Below are positions 11,966-24,137 of a DNA stretch of 64,000 nucleotides, in pieces. The stretch comes from Coniferiporia sulphurascens (taxonomy: Eukaryota; Basidiomycota; Agaricomycetes; Hymenochaetales; Hymenochaetaceae). Position 1 is the first letter of the stretch. Every line of letters starts with the position of its first letter. The DNA is taken from NCBI GenBank assembly GCA_002794785.1, contig NBBA01000010.1, positions 496,001-560,000 on the forward strand. The letters run 5' to 3'. The position numbers were made by a program, and so were the translations under genes. The notes beneath the pieces are model-generated. The model did not search any database and was not told the origin of the DNA. It saw only the letters and a list, made by a program, of their open reading frames with translations.

Positions 11966-14026
11966 AACCTGGAATGAAGATGGATGGACGAAGCATATAC
12001 ATCCAGAAGGACAACTATATTTTCGACGTGCAGACTCCACAACAAATGCGTTCAAATACGTGACGGAATTATACCTCATAGACAATATTAATAGACGGAA
12101 AGCAGCAGAATTGATCCCATTCTTCGAGAATAGTGCAAACAACTCCCAAATTTCTCCTGGTTCTGAGTTTTTCTTCGACTTTGATGAAACCGGTGAAGGC
12201 TTCACGTACTATGGGGTGGATCATGAGCGACAGTGCTTGTTCTGGCTTCAAGAATTTGATGCATCGTGGATCTCCGAAATAGTAGGTGGTGTAGATTCGG
12301 AGGCGGCCCTTGGTACGCATTGTTACATTTTGCCTTCTGTGCACTTCCTAAATATTTTCTAACGGCAGAGTGCTTCTTCCGAAGCGAGTATTGGCAGCAT
12401 ATAGAATATTTCCCGCACAAACAAGCACTTCCTGAGGGGTTTCTTGACAATTTGTACGGGATCCTACTGTTTAATAGCCTCGGTAATTCCGCTTTGCATT
12501 TTCGGCATCACTGCTTGTTAAATTCGAAGTCCAGACACCCTGACGTCCTTGACGTCCACCGCTCCGTACAGCCCTGAGGATATGCGTGAAATGTCGGAGC
12601 TTCTGAACAAGTTTCGGGGTAAGAATATTCCCTTTCGTGTTGACTCGGTACATTATCTAACGGCCCGTTAGATCTAGATTCATCGCTACCAAAAGAAGAG
12701 AGTGTAACTTATAAAGGGGACACTAGTACGAGTTACTCTGAAGGTAAGCTTTTAACTATTTTCAATACTTACCAGGAACTAATTCATGACGCGGGTCGGC
12801 CGGGTCCTTTCCAGGTGGCAGGGGAGAGCTGAGGGACTGCATTATTAGTTCCTCCGGTTCGTAAGATCGCTTCTCTTCAGCACGCCATTTCTGATTCCTG
12901 ATATATTTGCGACAGCGCGTCTCATGCGAATTTTAGGTAGTCCAGCGCTCCGTGTCGTATTCGTAACGATTTCCCTGACTTACCGGTTTTTAGACTTCGA
13001 ACGATTTATCAATTTTCATGGTCAAAATGGTGCTAGACTGTCCATCTCTCAGAGTGTTCACGGTACCGTCACGGCACGACAGTCCTGGCTTGCGTCTGTA
13101 GCGTCAATCTTACTGTTTCGAGCTCCAAACTGGCACCTGAAAAGACTCGAGGAGACGTGGATTGACAAGCTTATTAAAAGAACCCAGTGGATGCGTCTCT
13201 TAGCAGTTCTCCAAGACGAATGGAGCCAGTGCGTCCTCTACGTGAGTAGATTTGGAATCAAATTTACTGTAAACTTAGGTAAACTAATAAGATATTGTTT
13301 TCGCCATAGTCCACAGTCGTGTTGGCTTCGAATATAGCCTTTCTGGCAATCCCTGATATCTCGAATAACCCTTCGTCGCATGTTGCCGTGGAGCAAGTCG
13401 CAACCCTCTTATCAATCATCGGTAGCTTAGGGAGCATGATTGTCGGCCTCTTACTGATGCGTCAGCATCGCGTACGATCTGGCGAGGCAGACCATGCAGG
13501 GAATGAAGTTGTGAGCATACGTTATCATTAATTTGGTAGTAGTATTGGGCTCATATACACATATAGGCTACTTTTTTGTCTCGCGACACGGATAAAAAAA
13601 GGCGACTGATAATTTTGGCGACGGCTTACGGAATGCCTTACGGAATGTTAATGTGGGCGTGAGTGCTTTCCTGGCCATCATTATTATGCTCTCGAAGCTG
13701 GAACTCACTTTATTCGTGAACTCAAAAAAAGGTTGATCTGCTTCTTAGTCGCCGTAGCTGCCGCTTGCTTCCAGATCAAAGGCACGGTTCAGACGACACT
13801 GTTCGCAATCGCCTGGAGCTGTATTGCTGTCTCAGCCACATTGAGAATGGTGACAGGAGGGTGGGGGATTGATCTTGGTGCCCTGTGGTCATGGATAGTT
13901 GATTCTTTCTTGAATCTGTTCACGCGAAAGGACACCAGCACCGTGGACTCTGGACCGACCGACAAGGCCGTATACCGTACTGAAAGTAAGTTATCAAGGA
14001 ACGGAAGCAATTCTTCTAAGGTGTAG
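11966..14026 (+). CDS. WW-like and multi-pass membrane protein, copy A (5' end unresolved)
   Basis: Unknown function. This is one of two paralogues in the window (other at 29640-32526). The first supported exon reads TWNEDGWTKHIHPEGQLYF, a half WW-domain-like pattern (W..H.HPEGQ.YF). It is followed by a cytosolic region with EYWQHIEYFPHKQALPEG and FINFHGQNGARLSISQSVHG, then hydrophobic helices STVVLASNIAFLAIPD, LLSIIGSLGSMIVGLLLM, YGMPYGMLMWA, ICFLVAVAAACFQI and LFAIAWSCIAVSATLRMVTG. The stop is at 14024-14026 after ..NGSNSSKV. Exon borders match those of copy B block by block. I could not find the initiating exon; it should lie upstream of 11966. I see no disabling mutation in the part that can be aligned. 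The C-terminal tail after the last helix is shorter than in copy B. Confidence 0.6.
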
Positions 14027-14373
14027 GTACGGGGCTTGCTTGCCACAGAATATCGTTTATACATATTCTCATGTCTTTGTTTGCTTTGGTCAAGATCTTG
14101 TCATATAAAGAATATAATATCAAAGGCATTTACTTATCTACATGGTTGTCGGAGTCGTATTATGGAGTCTACAAGAGAGGAGCGGTGAGAGTTTGGCAGA
14201 GCGGGGTAGTTTCAGCCGACACGTTGCGCATAGTGAGACAGAAGAGCTATGCTTGATTACAGGACGTCAGACAGCACGGAGTCAAAGACCAAAATCAGTG
14301 AGAGCAGCCAGAGCAGCCTTAATTCGCGAAATGAACTCGAGGAGACGGATACGACTTGATTCTGTAGTAGAAG
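14027..14373. other. spacer with no gene recognised
   Basis: Between the 3' end of the plus-strand membrane protein gene and the convergent minus-strand small gene. No motif seen. Confidence 0.4.
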
Positions 14374-14952
14374 TTAGATATTAATCATTTCAGCCGAAAA
14401 CCCGGATAATGAGTCCAGAGAAATGACAGGGCTATTGAGTTGAGGATGAAGCAAGGCGTCGTGGAAATGTGGGCTCGCATACCGAAGAGAAACGACAACA
14501 TGCCTTGTTCCCCTTCCAAGTTCAGAATCGCCTGCGTCTCCTCGAAGAGCGCATCGCCAGCGGTGGCAGACTCTAATTCCGGCCGAGACGTCGACCACGC
14601 ATGGAATTCAAGGATGAACTCGAGGAGTTGTTGGTGGAATTCTGATGCGCATATAGTCACCTCTTCGAAGCGAGTTTCCCACACCTTGCGGAGCGGCAGC
14701 TTACTCACGATCTTGGAAACTAATATCCCGACGCAGCTCGTCGTCGTAAGGCCCAACGAGTACATTTTCGTGAGAGAACTGCGCAAAAGGCTCAGCGAGC
14801 GAAATATCGACGCTCTTTTGAGAGCCCGTGCTGGCGGACCGTTCACCACATGGAACGAAGACATTTGTAACTGGAGACGAAAGCTGTTTTTGTTCCTTAT
14901 TTAGTCGCGCATTGCGGGTAGGTGAAGAGCTTGGGGAGCTTGAGTGTAACAT
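14374..14952 (-). CDS. hypothetical small protein, two exons
   Basis: Not recognised. The ATG at 14952 sits in an excellent Kozak context (gccgccATG). Exon 1 encodes MLHSSSPSSSPTRNARLN... through ..ELRRDISFQD and stops immediately after a canonical gtgagtaag donor. Splicing to the acceptor gaggagacgcag restores an open frame ending ..PVISLDSLSGFSAEMINI with a stop at 14374-14376, for about 140 residues. The intervening 160-170 bp is itself open in another frame, so a different acceptor is possible. Ser/Pro-rich N terminus; no transmembrane segment. Confidence 0.4.
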
Positions 14953-15224
14953 GGCGGCTATTGCGTTGCTGGTGGTAGTCAGAAGATAAAGATGTAATAA
15001 ACTTGAAGTCGCAGGTTCATAGCGTCGATCCTATCTTTTCGGACGCCGATCCGTTTTCCCGCGCTCACTTAAAGATTGACGGGGCGCCGACACCTTAAGA
15101 GGAATGAAATAAAAGAAGAAAAATACCCATTAATATGTATGGTTTTTACAATGAGGTCGCCATTATCCATCACATATGTCTAGGCACACTCTTATCAACA
15201 CACTGGTCACTATTCCCTTTGCTT

Positions 15225-18200
15225 TTATCGCGGAGCAGGGAGGCCAGACACAGCCGCTCCAATCTCCGTAAGCTCAAGCAGTGGGTCAAGCTTGCCCTTG
15301 AATTCGGGAAGATAAGATGCGCCGGTGTAAGGATCCGTCACAGACGGGGAACCCTTGTATATCGGGGTGAAGCTCGCTGCACAGACCTCGAACTCCGTGA
15401 ACTCGTCGTAATCGATTTCGACCGCATTGCGTGGGTTCCTGTCACCAGCGGCAATGCGTTGGCGTGCCTTTGTAACGAGGTCAGGTAATGGCCCGGGTGC
15501 TTAAAAGGTAGTCTCTACTGACCTGTGCCACAATCTTCGGGTCAGGATTGAGTTCCAGTAACCGTCTAGCGAGCTTCGCAGATGTTGCGTGGTTATTTGC
15601 CTTTGCGAAGACACCGATAGCGCTGCGTAGCGCAATCTGCAAGTGCGCGGGCTGAAGCGTGCAGTGTGTGAAGTACGCTGCTAATTCCAAGCTTCGCTTT
15701 ACATTTCCTGGCTCAGCTTCCGCCACTCTACGACGTTCAAGCTCCAATGAAACGCCAAGGAGGTACTCCCGTGTAGACGTGACAAGATTCCGCCACTGAA
15801 AATGACTTTTAATAAAGAACTTCCAAGTAAAATAAATGAAACAAATACCTCCGCGGCTTCAGAATCTGACGAAATCGATACCAAAAGCAGAGTTTGCAGC
15901 ACAGATTGGAAAACAACCTTTGCTTCCGCAAGCTTATTCCCAGAGACAGCCCGATATCCTTCATGCAGTTCCGGCTTAACTGTCTGGAGAGTCTTCACAG
16001 CAACAGGTAAGACGCGACTCGCCGAGGACTCATCGATGTTACGACGAAGGTCGAGTTGTAACGGCGGAAGTGATGCATTGGGTGACATGTATACGTGCGC
16101 GGATCGGTAGACTGCAAGGAAGAGAGGTTTTAAAGGCTCGAAGTTAACAATGCCTTGTTGCCGGGTAAGCAACTAGAAAAGACTTTAGCTCATCCTCAAT
16201 GCGGAACGAGCCGCTAGAGGACACACCTGCATTGCAGTCTCAAACGAACCAGCAGCGACGTGGTCTGCTGGGAACGGTGAGTTCCGTACCCACAGCTCCG
16301 TCTCTTTTACACCGGGGCTGGCGCCCGCGCCAACATCCGGAGCTTCCTCTTCCTCGTCAACCGCATCCTGCTCGTCTGGATGCGCATCGACGCCGCCGAC
16401 ATCAAGTTCCCATCCGCCTTCCTCCGGGTCCACGTCATCCACAATTTCTTCCCCTTTTGCCCAATCGTCAAGCGCAGATGACGCCGCCGCACCCCCAACA
16501 CCGTTCAAATATGGCACGTCACCGTCAGCCTCAAGATTTCCGTTGGCAAGAGCGCGGTCGAAGAAACTCTCGCCCTTGCTGAGTGAAGGCCATATCAGAT
16601 CGGTGATAGGATTTACAACCGTAGGCGGCTTAAGCGTTGAGGCGCCAAAGTTTGGAATGTCGTCGACATCTGCTTCTGTAAGACCTGCCTCCTCCAAGAT
16701 CTCCTGAGCAACGTCCGGTAGTCCATTGGTTTTGGCAGTAAGATATGCCAAGGGATCTAGATAGATGGTTTAGGTAACGACAGCGGTACAGCCAGCCAAC
16801 TTAACTTACACATGCCAACTTCGCGCAACACGGAGATACGATTTTCTACATCACCAGCGTAGAGCGCATTGTGGAAGCGCGACATGGGATCGCCCCGTGA
16901 TTGAGCAATTTTCTGCATTTTGGCCAGCTTGTCCGTACTGCCTGTTGCAAGATAAAGGAACGACAGACGATCAAAGTTCTTCGTCTTCTGGTATGCCTTC
17001 TCGACGATCTGATTTTCCATCACCTCGATTAATTATGTTAAATGACAATATATGACCCTCTTGCCTTATGGTTGCCTTGCTTGAGTGCCTGTTGTGCGAG
17101 ACGATTCCAGCACTCCGGCCTGTCAATTGCGGTTGCCGTCTCCAAAGCCACATCGAGATTTCCGCATTCAACGGCGAGGTCGAAGCGTGTATTCTTATCA
17201 TCGACGAAATGCAACGCAATCTAAATTTAAAAAAAACAGACCTTCAATTTGTCGACCTGATTGAGTAAAGAAGGAAAGGACAGACCTCAGGGAATCCTTT
17301 CTGTTGAAGGTATGCGATAATGCTTTGGCCGACGAGATTCGACGTCTTGATGATATGCAGCATTTCTTCATAGTTGTTGCGCAAGAGAGCGAGCTTAAAC
17401 CGATACTCAGTTGGATCGATGGTGATAGTCCGCGGCCGAGCAGAACGATCCAAGCAGTGGACAGTGCGTCCCTTGATACGAGTGAGATACACCGGGTTGT
17501 CCAACGTACGAATTACGCCCGTATCTCTGATTTGTCAATTCGTCTTAAAAACATCCAGCAAATTCATGAAGGTAACTCTTACCCCTGAGGCAAACAGTAC
17601 TTGATGTGATTCAGTGTCGAGTAGATCAAAACACCGGAATCATCCCAAGCACCGGATTTTATCCGAATAGTTTCGTGGATTAGGCTGCTTTGGCTAAAGT
17701 TCTTGTTCGCAATCGTAATGGCTGTATTTTGGACGACTTGTTCACCACGCGTCACAAGAAGTAGTAATCAGTCTGACGTACTGTGTTTGCTCAATAGGGC
17801 TACCAGAGTCCCGTCATTGCTCCAAACAATATATTTGACCGGAGGCGTGGTAATCTCAGCAATCTTTTTGCCTTGCTGGATATCGTACAGGACGGCAGTA
17901 CTTGTCGAGCTGAGGATCAGACTGGCTGTACCGCCGTAGAATATCTCATTCGTCTGAACGGGCGGCTTGACCGACTTAACAATAGAATTTGACAGGTCGC
18001 GAATTTCAATCAACTGATAAAGTTTGAATTAAGTACCAGTTTTCGTAACTTCTCAACTTCGACATACCTGGTTTGTTTTATTCAAAACGGCAAATCTGTT
18101 TCGCGCAACGAAGATAGCGCTTTGGCCAGAGCCCCTCTTCCCCTCCGTTGCAGAGTCGCGCACTTCGCTTGCGCCGTCCTTCGCCAGCTGGGACAACTCG

Positions 18201-19563
18201 AACAAGCCATTGTCCGATGAAATGGTAATCACAACAGCGCGCTCAGCAGGATTGAAACTTAATGTTCGAGGAGGGATGTATGCGCTACCGAACTTGCGTA
18301 CGCTGAGCACGCCAACATCTGCACCGGTATTAAAGTCGTATTGGCGAACATACTTATCGCGCACATAGAAGAGCAGGTCGCCATGCAGCGCATATGCGGG
18401 ACGTTCGCGTTCAAGTTTGAAAACGATTAAGCCATTGTCGTGACCCGCAGCGAAAAGGTTGAGCTCAGGGTGCGCAGCGAGCACCCAGAAGCGGTCATGC
18501 TCACGTCGGAAGGTCTGTACAGGGGAGCGCTTCGCCATATCCCACACACGGATTGTTTTGTCCTCGCCACAAGAAATTATCAGCTCGTGACGCGGGTGGA
18601 AGAGAGCACTCGAAACGTTGTTGAAGTGTCCGCGGCAGGTATCTACCTCCCATGCTCTTGTATCACTCATGCGCCAGAGCTTAATCTGTCGGTCGTCCGC
18701 AGCGGAGACGATGAGTGGGAGGGTTGGATGAAATGTCGCCCAGTTTACTCCACGGTCGTGACCTTCCAAAACATATTTCACGGTGGAGAACGTGTCAAAA
18801 CTCTCGAAGCCACCGGGAGCAGAGTTGGGTGTGCTTCTACGTAGTCCTGAAATGTCCCAGACGCGGACAGTTTGATCCATGGCGCACGACACAACCAGAT
18901 CCTCCTTTGGATGGAAAAGAGCGGACATGATATAATGCGAGTGCCCAGTCAGAATTGCAATGCAGTTTCGCGAAGTGCTATTCCAGATACGAATCGTTTG
19001 GTCGTCAGAACAAGAAATCTGTTAAAGTTAATGGGATTGACGTTTAACGTAACGATCCAAGAATATGCTCACAATCCACGGCATTTCATGGTGAAACATG
19101 ACGGTGCGAACATAGTCAAGATGGCCATGAAGTGTAAAGAGACACCGCCGAGTTTGCGGTCGAATGTCTGCGCGGCCATTAGCAACCGATCGAATCCCAG
19201 TGGAATCTGCATCATACCCCAGACTTTGATCTTGTAGTCGTCTCCTCCGGTGACAAGTAGAGGGCGTGATGGATGGAAGTGGACACCTCGCACGGGACCT
19301 GGGGAGAGTATTCGCGTCGAAAGGAATGAGTAGATAATGAACTGGCTTACCGTCGTGCTCTTCAAACCGATCGACCAGTACACCCATGCGGTAGTTCCAT
19401 AGTTGCACACTCCCGTTATGCAACGAAGCAGCGAGTAATGGCCGCGTCGGATGGAAAGACAAGCCTATAAATGAGATAAAGTATTGTGTATCTGCCAAGA
19501 CGATGGTTACGCACCTTTCACCCTGTTGCTTTTCGATTCAAACTTGGTGAGCATAACCGACAT
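15225..19563 (-). CDS. COP1/RET1 (alpha-COP): coatomer subunit alpha (alpha-COP)
   Basis: Large subunit of the COPI coat that drives retrograde Golgi-to-ER vesicle transport; it binds dilysine cargo through its N-terminal propeller. The start ATG at 19561-19563 gives [17 protein letters not shown], spliced to [20 protein letters not shown]40 repeats follow ([40 protein letters not shown]), then the WD-associated alpha/beta-prime region. An acidic linker ([18 protein letters not shown]) precedes the C-terminal domain ending [20 protein letters not shown] ..[15 protein letters not shown], with the stop at 15225-15227. The span fits about 1200 residues with multiple short introns, the usual family length. 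It appears complete and intact. A LINE in the same orientation sits about 265 bp upstream of the start codon, so its promoter is short or partly displaced. Confidence 0.95.
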
Positions 19564-19828
19564 GATCGCGAGTTCGTACGGGCAGTACCCAGGTCGTCGT
19601 TGCGCTCGTTGTTAATTTAGAAGAACAGATAAAGCAGTCGTTTACCAGATACCGCCAACCGAGAGGACGCAATAGCCTCTAGGTGTTGGCAGGCGAGAGC
19701 GGTCTACTCGACTTGAAGCGCGGTGAGGACGACGTGGCTGCTGCGACACGGGATGGAGCGAAAACGCGAAACTTGTCACACCTACCTTATACGGGGTTTT
19801 ATACGGGGTTTCTAGTCACACTTTGCAT

Positions 19829-19842
19829 TTACTTATCTGTTT
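19829..19842. repeat. LINE target-site duplication, left copy
   Basis: ttacttatctgttt is repeated exactly at 27413-27426. The two copies bracket a single 7.57-kb insertion, so they define both LINE ends. Confidence 0.85.
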
Positions 19843-19904
19843 TTATTATTATTTTAAAATGCATTTCTATAGTGCGTCATGACTATCTAGTACAAAATAC
19901 GCTC

Positions 19905-19924
19905 CAGGGGCCTTTAGGCCCCTG
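19905..19924. repeat. hairpin in the LINE 3' UTR
   Basis: caggggcctttaggcccctg is a perfect 8-bp stem with a 4-nt loop. It lies about 60 bp from the LINE 3' end, where some LINE families carry a stem recognised by their RT. Confidence 0.4.
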
Positions 19925-19985
19925 TATTGAGTGAGATGGTAGTTGTTATAGAGTGTACAATAGTAGCGGGGTGCCATAAGCATAG

Positions 19986-20545
19986 TGTTACAATTTTCCT
20001 TTCACTTCCCCTATTTGCGCTGACTCACTTCCTCTTCGTCATCATCAGTCAGCGCAACTCCCCCATTTCTCTGCCTTACTCATCCTTATTCCCCTTACGC
20101 CATAAGATGCCATGATGACGCCTTATTGCACCATCATGACGTGCTCTGCTTACTGATCACCATACTTGTACTACCAAGGCCTTCCTTGAGTTTCCATGAC
20201 GTTCCATAGTCTGGTAAACATACCTAACCAAGTCGCTACAGTAGCAAACACATAGAGTAGCATATAAGCATGTAACTTCAGTAGCACAAGCCCTAAGCTT
20301 GTGCTCTTTGTTCATACAAGCCCATTATCTGCTACCACCAGTCTACTGTGTGCCTATTGGCCAAATAGTCGCTTCGTCATAACCTGACTCGCTATAGAAG
20401 CATACCGCGTCCACATCGCCGATCAGGAAGCCCCATCGACGATCCCCTTCGATTTACGACATCTAGGAAGCCCCGTTGCCATACCATCCATTCTGACGAT
20501 CAGGAAGTCCCGACGTCGATCATCGAGTAACCGTTGAGCTTAACA
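19986..20545 (+). mobile_element. solo LTR A (560 bp)
   Basis: Begins TGTTACAATTTTCC and ends GAGCTTAACA, the usual TG..CA LTR border with a TGTTA/TAACA inverted end. It is flanked on both sides by the exact 5-bp duplication catag (19981-19985 and 20546-20550). No internal retroelement coding region lies next to it, so it is a solo LTR left by recombination. It sits in the 3' UTR of the LINE and is homologous to the LTR at 23580-24137 in opposite orientation. Confidence 0.9.
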
Positions 20546-20595
20546 CATAGAGGGGACTGTTGCAAGGCAGTGACATAAGAAGAGTGGTGTTCTGC

Positions 20596-21677
20596 CTAGT
20601 TGCTGAGTGCAAAGCCTAGGGCAGATACATGGACCACTGTGGGGCCACCCGGGTCGAAGACAAGGATGGGTTCCGCCTCGAAGGCAGGGTGAGAGTCGAG
20701 GAAGGAAGAAAGAAGTGGTAGCCCGTCTTTGGAGAACCATTCAGCTTCTGTAGAGGGTAGGGGGGTTTTCCAGACTGCGTGGCAAGCAGGGAGGGTGTGG
20801 GGGCAAGAGAGCAGGAGGTGGGCTCGTGTCTCAGGTATCTGGAAGAAGGGACAAAGTGGGTCATGTCCCAGGATGCATCCAAAGTATGTGCCAAAGCCGG
20901 CGTGACCAAGGAGGGTCCGGAAAACTTTGCACTTGGTGCAGCAGCCGAGTTTGAGGTTCTGCATTAGGGCAGTCGGCTTAGTGGAGGGGGTAAGGTTCAT
21001 GCCCATGGAGTGGGCATCCAAAGTCCCTTGGAGTCGGCGACAGGCAGAGGCCCAGTCGGATTTCCACGTTGAGAGTGCCAAGGAGGAGGCGGCTTTGTGA
21101 AGGAAGCGGATGGTAGGCAGAAATGGAGTGAAATCCAGCGGGGGGTTGTTGGCTATACCAGTGGTGAGAACATCAGCAAATTCATTGCCCTCCACGTTGG
21201 AATGTCCGGGAACCCAATGTAAATGGAAGAAAACATGGGGCAGCCACTTAGAGGCAGCTTTGAGACATTTCCGGATGAGGAGGGCGATGGAGATGCCAGG
21301 GGCCGGACGCGGGTCAGCAAGGAGGGTGAGGGCCACCTCACAGTCGTGTAGATCTCGACCTGTGTAACCGCAGGTGGGAGATCGTAGGAGTAGGCCAGGA
21401 GCCATACGGCATCGGCAATGGCGGTGAGCTCACAGTCCATAGAGTGGACCGTTGAACCAAGGGAGGTTTCGTGGGTGAGAACAGCCTCTCCATGATAGAA
21501 CCAGACTCCAGCGGCACTGCCGGAGAAAGAGGAGGGGGACGTGCCCTTGCAGGACCTGTCGGTGTAGATAAGAAGTTGGGATGGGACATCTCGCAGCCGG
21601 TCAATGAGACCATGGTGTGACTGGATAAGCACCGCATGGGCTTCCGGGGAGTGATCAATCATGCGATCGATGCTCAC
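20596..21677 (-). pseudogene. LINE ORF2, RNase H part
   Basis: Ribonuclease H domain that removes RNA from the RNA/DNA hybrid. Visible motifs are LLIYTDRSCKG (first Asp, with Arg replacing the usual Gly), DCELTAIADAVWLL (Glu) and FHLHWVPGHSNVEGNEFADV (the W-x-x-G-H and final Asp). It is followed by a Cys/His region with CPFFQIPETRAHLLLSCPH, the H-x-L-x-x-C signature seen at LINE C-termini. The frame breaks near 21200-21350 show decay. Confidence 0.8.
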
Positions 21678-22199
21678 ATGCCGAAGGGCAGGTAAAGTGA
21701 TCCATGGCGGGCGAATGTAACAGGGAACTCGTTTGCACCCTGGGGGAACTCAGGAAACGAAAGAGGTGGTAATGGAGCCCTTATGGGTGGTACATAGGGG
21801 AAGGAGGGTGTGTGTCATGGTAAGATACCGGATTGCTGCACGAGATTTGGTGCGCTCTAGTCGGAGGGGGATGGGTAGAATGGACGCCAAGACCTCAGAG
21901 GGGCTGCATGGAGACATGCGCCATGATCCAAGGATACGGTGGCACGCCGCGGACTGTACTAAGGTCAGTTTGTCGCATTTTCCCTTTTGCCATATGCCGG
22001 TGAACCACAGGGGAGAGCCCCATAGTAACACCGGAAGTATGCACCCAATATAGAGATGGCGGAGGTGGAGCGGGTCAAGGCCATGGAGAGTGTTGCCTAG
22101 GAGTTCTAGGGCGCGAAGGGATGACATGGCTTTGAAGCACATGCGTTGAACATGGACTGTAAACAATAACTGCACATCGAAGAAAATCCCCAACCACCA

Positions 22200-23579
22200 T
22201 AAGGGGCGGGAGGGGACAATTTGAAGGGGGTTGAGGCCCCATCACGGCAAATGGATAGGGTGAATGAGGGAGTCTTCACGTAGTGCATGCCATCAGGTCC
22301 AGTGAATGAGTTCCGATTTGTTGTCATCCAGGGAGAGACCGAGAGCATGGCATGCTGCGGAGAAGGAGATGTAGGCCTGTTCGAGTCGCGCCACGTTGGT
22401 GGTAATGGAGGGCGAAGAGGTAGAGAGGAGGTGGTCATTGACATAAGTGCGGACGAACACCTGGGGGTCAGAAACCTGGAGGGAGGTAAGGAGGCTGGTC
22501 GTGAAGAGAGCAGACAAGATGGGCGAAATGGGTGAACCTTGGGGCACCCTGATATTCGGAATGGGGGTGAGGCTGTCGGTGAACCTGTCAAAAGACAGGG
22601 CGACCCGGCGGTCAGATACAAAGGAGAGGACCCAGGAAATGAGGAGAGGGGGGAACCCTAATTCAGCGAGGACAGCCATCAGACGTGGATGTTGGACGGA
22701 AGGGAAGAAACCCGCGATGTCGACAGCAAGTGCTGAAGTGACGTGATGCTTAGCCCATGCCGACTCGATTTCATTGACGAGGTCTGAGGTGGCATCCAAT
22801 ACACCCAACTTTTGGCAGGTACCATATTGGGAAAGGGGGAGCGCACCAAGTTCATTGGCGATGAATTGGATGCAGTTGGTGATGACTTTCTCGAGGAGTT
22901 TGCCCATTGTTTCTTTGAGAGTAATAGGGCAGTACGCATTGAGCGTGGTGGGGTCTTTCTTGTTGAGTTTGCGAAGCATCACCACCTTAGTGTCTTTCCA
23001 AGGACAGGGGTGGTGGCTAGCCGCCAAGCACTCATTATAGAGGGTGAGGAGGGGAACGCTATGGGCGGCGTGCAGGCTTTTGAGGGCCTGGTAGCCAATC
23101 CCCGTAATGCCTGGGGCACTCGAGTTCGAAGTGAGAGTGAGGGCGTGATCAAGTTCCTCCATAAGGATAGGATGATTGCACATGGGATGGGTGCTGACAA
23201 AAGAATATGTCGGGGGGGGGCAGTGGAGGGTTGGGCACTGAAGTACTTGGCCCAGAAGGTGGTAGCCTTTTCTGCAGGGGAGTTCATGGTGGTTTGTCCT
23301 GTAACCAGGGCGGGGATGGGCATGCAGCGTGTGCCCATGGCCCATTTCGCCATTGGCCAGATCTTGTCTGGTTTGACAGAGGCAGTAAACGAGTCAGCCC
23401 AAGTGCATTTGGCACGACGAAAGATGCCGGCCGACTCACATCGGAGCACGGTACGAGTCCCCGCAGTAGCCTCCTGCAAAGCGACCATGTGAGCACGACA
23501 CGAAGAGTCCCACCACTTGACCTTATGGCCCCCCAGCTTCTTAGAGGATGGGGGGTGTGAGGAGTCAGTAGTGAAGACC
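22200..23579 (-). pseudogene. LINE ORF2, reverse transcriptase part
   Basis: Reverse transcriptase core. Motifs in order are SSNSSAPGITGIGYQALK, the KKDPTTLNAYCPITLKET block, ALAVDIAGFFPSVQHPRL (motif A Asp), NIRVPQGSPISPILSALF (motif B) and FVRTYVNDHLLS (motif C, where the usual Y-x-D-D is Y-V-N-D, losing one metal-binding Asp). A frameshift occurs at a G8 run near 23213-23220, separating this frame from the upstream linker (HKVKWWDSSCRAHMVALQEA). The solo LTR at 23580-24137 separates it from the endonuclease. A 3' frame continues to about 21750 before RNase H. Confidence 0.85.
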
Positions 23580-24137
23580 TGTTAAGCTCAATGGTTATGC
23601 AGTGATCGACGTCAGGGCTTCCTGATCGTCAGAACTGATGGTACGGCAACGGGGCTTCCTAGATGTCGTAAGTCGAAGAATGATCGTCGATGGGGCTTCC
23701 TGATCGGCAATGTAGACGCAGTAGGCTTCTATAGCGAGTTGGGTTACGACAAAGCGACTAGTGTCCAAGTGGCACACAGTAGACTGGTGGTAGCAGATGA
23801 TGGGCTTGTATGAACAAAGAGCACAAGCTTAGGGCTTGTGCTACTGAAGTTACATGCTTATATGCTACTCTATGTGTTTGCTACTATAGGGTCGTGTATT
23901 AGTATGTTTACATGACTATGGAAGGTCATGGAACTCCAAGGAATGTCTTGGTAATACAGTTGAAGGTATCAGTAAGCAAAGCACGTCATGATGGTGCAAT
24001 AAGGCATCATCATGGCGTCTTATGGCGCAAGGTGGGTGAGGATGAGTAAGGTAGAGAAATGGGGGAGTTGCGCTGACTGATGATGACGAAGAGGAAGTGA
24101 GTCAGCGCATAAGGGAAAGTAAAGGAAAATTGTAACA
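23580..24137 (-). mobile_element. solo LTR B (558 bp) inside LINE ORF2
   Basis: On the minus strand it begins TGTTACAATTTTCCTTTAC and ends GAGCTTAACA, and it is homologous to solo LTR A along its length. It is flanked by the exact duplication agacc (23575-23579 and 24138-24142). Deleting the LTR and one agacc joins ..IHDALV in frame to FTTDSSHPPSSKK, so this is a clean insertion into the endonuclease-RT linker. It is a separate event from LTR A because the duplications differ. Confidence 0.9.

Noticed and set aside
22812..23492. 226-codon plus-strand open frame
   Set aside because: Antisense shadow of the LINE reverse transcriptase with no independent motif.
19986..24137. A single DNA transposon with 560-bp inverted terminal repeats enclosing the RT/RNase H block
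   Set aside because: Each repeat has TG..CA ends and its own distinct 5-bp duplication (catag, agacc), and removing the right one restores the LINE frame. They are independent solo LTRs.
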